Below, piece by piece: positions 61,201 through 64,000 of a stretch of 64,000 bases of DNA. Under the pieces are notes generated by a model. It did not search any database and was not told where the DNA came from. It worked only from the letters and a program-made list of their open reading frames with translations. Source of the DNA: Caenorhabditis elegans (taxonomy: Eukaryota > Nematoda > Chromadorea > Rhabditida > Rhabditidae); contig NC_003283.11 in the NCBI RefSeq assembly GCF_000002985.6, positions 13,144,001 to 13,208,000 of the forward strand, in the 5' to 3' direction. Within the stretch, counting starts at the first letter, position 1. Each line of letters opens with the position of its first letter. Both the position numbers and the translations under genes were made by a program.

Positions 61201-63762
61201 TGATTCGAAAATGTATACTCTGTCATATTAAGGAAAATTTCAGAAAAATCTATTGAAAAAACCTTTCAATGTCAAAAACATGATTCCCATTTTCAGTTAA
61301 GTACAGCATTGAAATGTCAGATTTCTGCAAATTCTAAGTTGAAATTTTGTAATACAAATGTGAGGAGTGCTCTCTTTCTGTTGCTTATTCTGTCCACTTT
61401 AGTCGTTGTCAAATTGTAGGGTTAGACTCAATCTCTCTCTATAACCTAACATCGTATTTTCTCGCCTACTCAATTTCCCTTCAACGCACTGCTTTGCCAT
61501 CATCATCGTCTTGATCACTCAAAAATAGAATTTCAAAAAACCCTCTAAAATCTTCAATTTTCCCGACCATCAGTAGGCCACAAAATGTGATTTCTTTTTT
61601 TTTTGTCAACCCTGCTCCCCGTTTTAAAACTTTCTTTCTTCTATAAAAGTCACATACCAACCCACTTGGCGTTCTTTTCTTCCGCTTCACCAAGTCAATT
61701 GTCAACCTATGCTTCTGGAATTTCTCGCCTTGGCTTTCCAAGTTGTTTTAGAAATATTTTAGCGTAAATCTTGGTGGACTGGTGGTAAACGTCAATTTTA
61801 GTTGGTTTTTCAAAATTCTAGAATTTAGTAATCAGAAAAAATATTTATGGTTTTGTTTGGAGTTTTGCCAAGAATTACAACAGATGTTACTTTTAAAGTA
61901 AAATATGTTTCATTTCTGCATAGAAAAAGCTTCTGGTTTTGTAAAAAAATATTGTTAGGTTTTTAATATCACGCAGAAAAAATATTTTTTTAAAGCTACT
62001 GCACCACATCTTTGCCAAAATGGTAAACAATGCGTGTTATAAACTATTTTGGTAAAATTATTATATTTCTAGTACATATATTTTAATTTAATTTAATTTA
62101 TTACGATAGTAAGATATCGTGAGGTATAAAAAAAACACACATTAATAGATACAAACCATCACAAACATATATCGAGTAGTAGTTGAAGAATAGATAAGAT
62201 CTCCTCATTACCAAATATCTCTTGCCAATAGTATTATACAATTCACCTATTGAATTGACACAAAAGTGTGGATCTATTCATTTTAATTTAAAAAAAAACT
62301 TTTAAAAACGTTCTACTTTTGCACTTTGCACTGTTTTTTTTTCAAATGTGTTTACTATAGAAAAACAACTCGTAATTAGAAAAAACTTTATTTTTATCTA
62401 TGGAATAAATTACCTTTTTCATGGGAGGCGGAATTTCACCGATTTCGAGAGGTTTTCCAGCAGAATCCATCCCAAAAATATTCCATTAAAAACTTTTTAA
62501 ATTACAAACTTGACAGCTCAGTTGAGTGAATTGAAAATAGTTTAAAAAAAGGTGTCGCCTACGCACCGTCATCTAGACATTTCAAAAATCGAGTACAATA
62601 GAATACGAAATAGAAGAAAAAAGAGACAACAGATGTGGAAGTTTTTTTTTCTTTTTTATGTTCCTCTTCTTTTCTTTTTTTTTGTGCTTTTCCTGCCATT
62701 CCTTTTTTGTGCAATAAAAAAGTAGTTGGTTTGTAAAGGGTGAAGACGAGGTCGGGAAGCAGCGTCGCATCTTTTTGCCACAAATGATAAATTGTTGAGC
62801 ACTTTTTTTCTTATTTTTTCTTTCTCGCCTGTGAGAACCAGAGGAAATACAACTTTTTTGGGCGAAGAGCTTTAGATGGAAGGGAACTTCTTTTGAGAAG
62901 AAAATAGAAAGAAAGATGGCAAAGGGTCCATTCACTTTTCCATTCGTTTCCGCCAATTTTCTCGAGTTGCTATTAGAAAGGCGTGAAGGGAGGTCCTAAA
63001 TGTTCGATTATGTGAAAAATTGTGTAGGATTTTTCAGAAAATAACTCGTATGTTCCTTCCCTAGTTTTGAATTTCGAAAATCTGAGATGTCTTTTTTGAA
63101 AACAACTCACTTTCATTTAATCCGTAATTAGTTTTATTCCATATCTGACAAATTATGTTATAACACGATCCGTAGAGCAATTTTTAGTACATTAGTACGT
63201 CAGTACATCGTACAGAAAAGTTTTTTCTTAGCGATTTTTCAAAGTTTTGGATTTTTTACTGAAAGTAAGTATCGTATTGCCATCAATAATGCCTCTTTGT
63301 AATTTTCAAAATTGAAAAAAAAATCCAGTCTTGAATTAATCACACAAAAGCGTACACTCTGTGCTTTGTTTTGAATAACTCTAATAAGCGTACAAATATT
63401 AAAAATTGCAAAATTCTAAGAAAGGATATCCACGCAGTCATTGATGCCAGGGAATGAAAATAATCAAAAATTCTCAGTTTTTCCTCCATTTTCTGTTATG
63501 TTTTTTTTTCTATTAATCTGAAAGAAAATACAGAAAAAACTCAAGAAAACTGAGAAAAATAAAAATAAAAAAGAATCAATTATACAAGTTGAGATGCATA
63601 ATTTGACCAATTCCTTCCTTCTTTCCGTCTGACACATACATTAAGATATGTATCAATTCTTCCTTTTTGCAATTGCCTTCATTTTTTACTTTAGGATCAC
63701 TCGAACATTCAGAAGTTTATATTTTTTTCAGAAAAAAAGGAAATCAGATATTTTGGGATGTG
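58222..63762. other. Gene-poor region upstream of col-160 and of the right-edge gene
   Basis: More than 5 kb without a supported exon. It is AT-rich with long A/T runs. Blocks strongly biased to C/T on the plus strand occur at 59750-59910, 60260-60520, 60600-60690, 61430-61740 and 62630-62830, and an (attta)n run at about 62082-62102. It probably contains regulatory sequence for the right-edge gene or an untranslated exon; no specific site can be defended. Confidence 0.4.
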
Positions 63763-64000
63763 ATGCCAGGAGAAAACAAATTTTATAAATATTTTGTAGT
63801 TTACCCATTCAATGTGCTTTCAATTTCCAAAATTACTATCATTGTGAGTCTTATTTTTTGCTATATCATTAAATCATTAAAAAATTTCAGATACTGTTGA
63901 TATTATCTCTTTACGGATGGGACACAAAACAACGAATTTCCGGTAATTGATTGAAATTTATTCTTTGAAAAATAAATGGAATTGTAGGTAGCAATTTTCT
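63763..64000 (+). CDS. N-terminal part of an unrecognised single-pass membrane protein (partial)
   Basis: Exons 63763-63843, 63891-63942 and 63988-64000 (continuing beyond the window) join in frame with good donors (gtgagt, gtaatt) and acceptors (tttcag, tgtag). The start is chosen because a strong TTTTTTCAG (ending 63731) lies 31 nt upstream, typical of an SL1 site. The protein begins MPGENKFYKYFVVYPFNVLS and then has a hydrophobic segment ITIIILLILSLYGW, followed by a polar DTKQRISG. This is the layout of a type II membrane protein such as a nematode glycosyltransferase, but the catalytic part is outside the window and no family can be named. Confidence 0.5.

Overview
The window is nuclear DNA from a Caenorhabditis nematode, almost certainly C. 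elegans chromosome V. The evidence is short introns with TTTCAG acceptors, AT-rich intergenic DNA, start codons lying directly after trans-splice-type acceptors, nematode-only gene families (cuticle collagens, serpentine chemoreceptors), and a recognisable gene order: a divergent dynein heavy chain, noca-1, him-17, cni-1, sun-1 and two cuticle collagens. Gene symbols come from recognising the encoded proteins and from remembered gene order; no database was searched.

Layout. 1-8466 (+) holds the motor half of a dynein heavy chain (probably dhc-3) that enters from the left. 8920-31583 (+) is noca-1, a long gene with at least seven alternative first exons feeding a common coiled-coil 3' part; its large introns carry promoter-like and repeat sequence. 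32711-35956 (+) is him-17 (six C2CH/THAP-like modules), followed closely by cni-1 (36333-37372, +). From 37.5 to 54 kb there is a chemoreceptor cluster: four minus-strand paralogues of one family (the second looks like a pseudogene), one plus-strand Str-superfamily (sri-like) receptor, and sun-1 (47926-49527, -) embedded among them. 54326-55315 and 57098-58099 (-) are tandem cuticle collagens (col-159/col-160). 58.1-63.7 kb is gene-poor. A new plus-strand gene with a membrane-anchor-like N-terminus starts at 63763 and runs off the right edge.

Functional themes. him-17 and sun-1 act in meiotic prophase (double-strand break formation; chromosome movement through the nuclear envelope), noca-1 organises non-centrosomal microtubules in germline and epidermis, and cni-1 is an ER cargo-export factor. 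The chemoreceptors and collagens are the rapidly duplicating, accessory part of the window.

Most notable observations: (i) the dynein has lost the canonical P-loop in AAA1, AAA3 and AAA4 and keeps a normal one only in AAA2, although its reading frame is intact through 26 exons; (ii) five of the noca-1 first-exon modules end in the same splice phase at one shared acceptor; (iii) HIM-17 has a single canonical EF-hand loop near its C-terminus; (iv) two foldback elements with TTA target duplications lie in the receptor cluster, one carrying a nested tRNA-like insertion; (v) receptor copy 2 has a frameshift in its first exon and an AG-to-TG acceptor loss; (vi) the sri-like gene requires a 28-nt intron.
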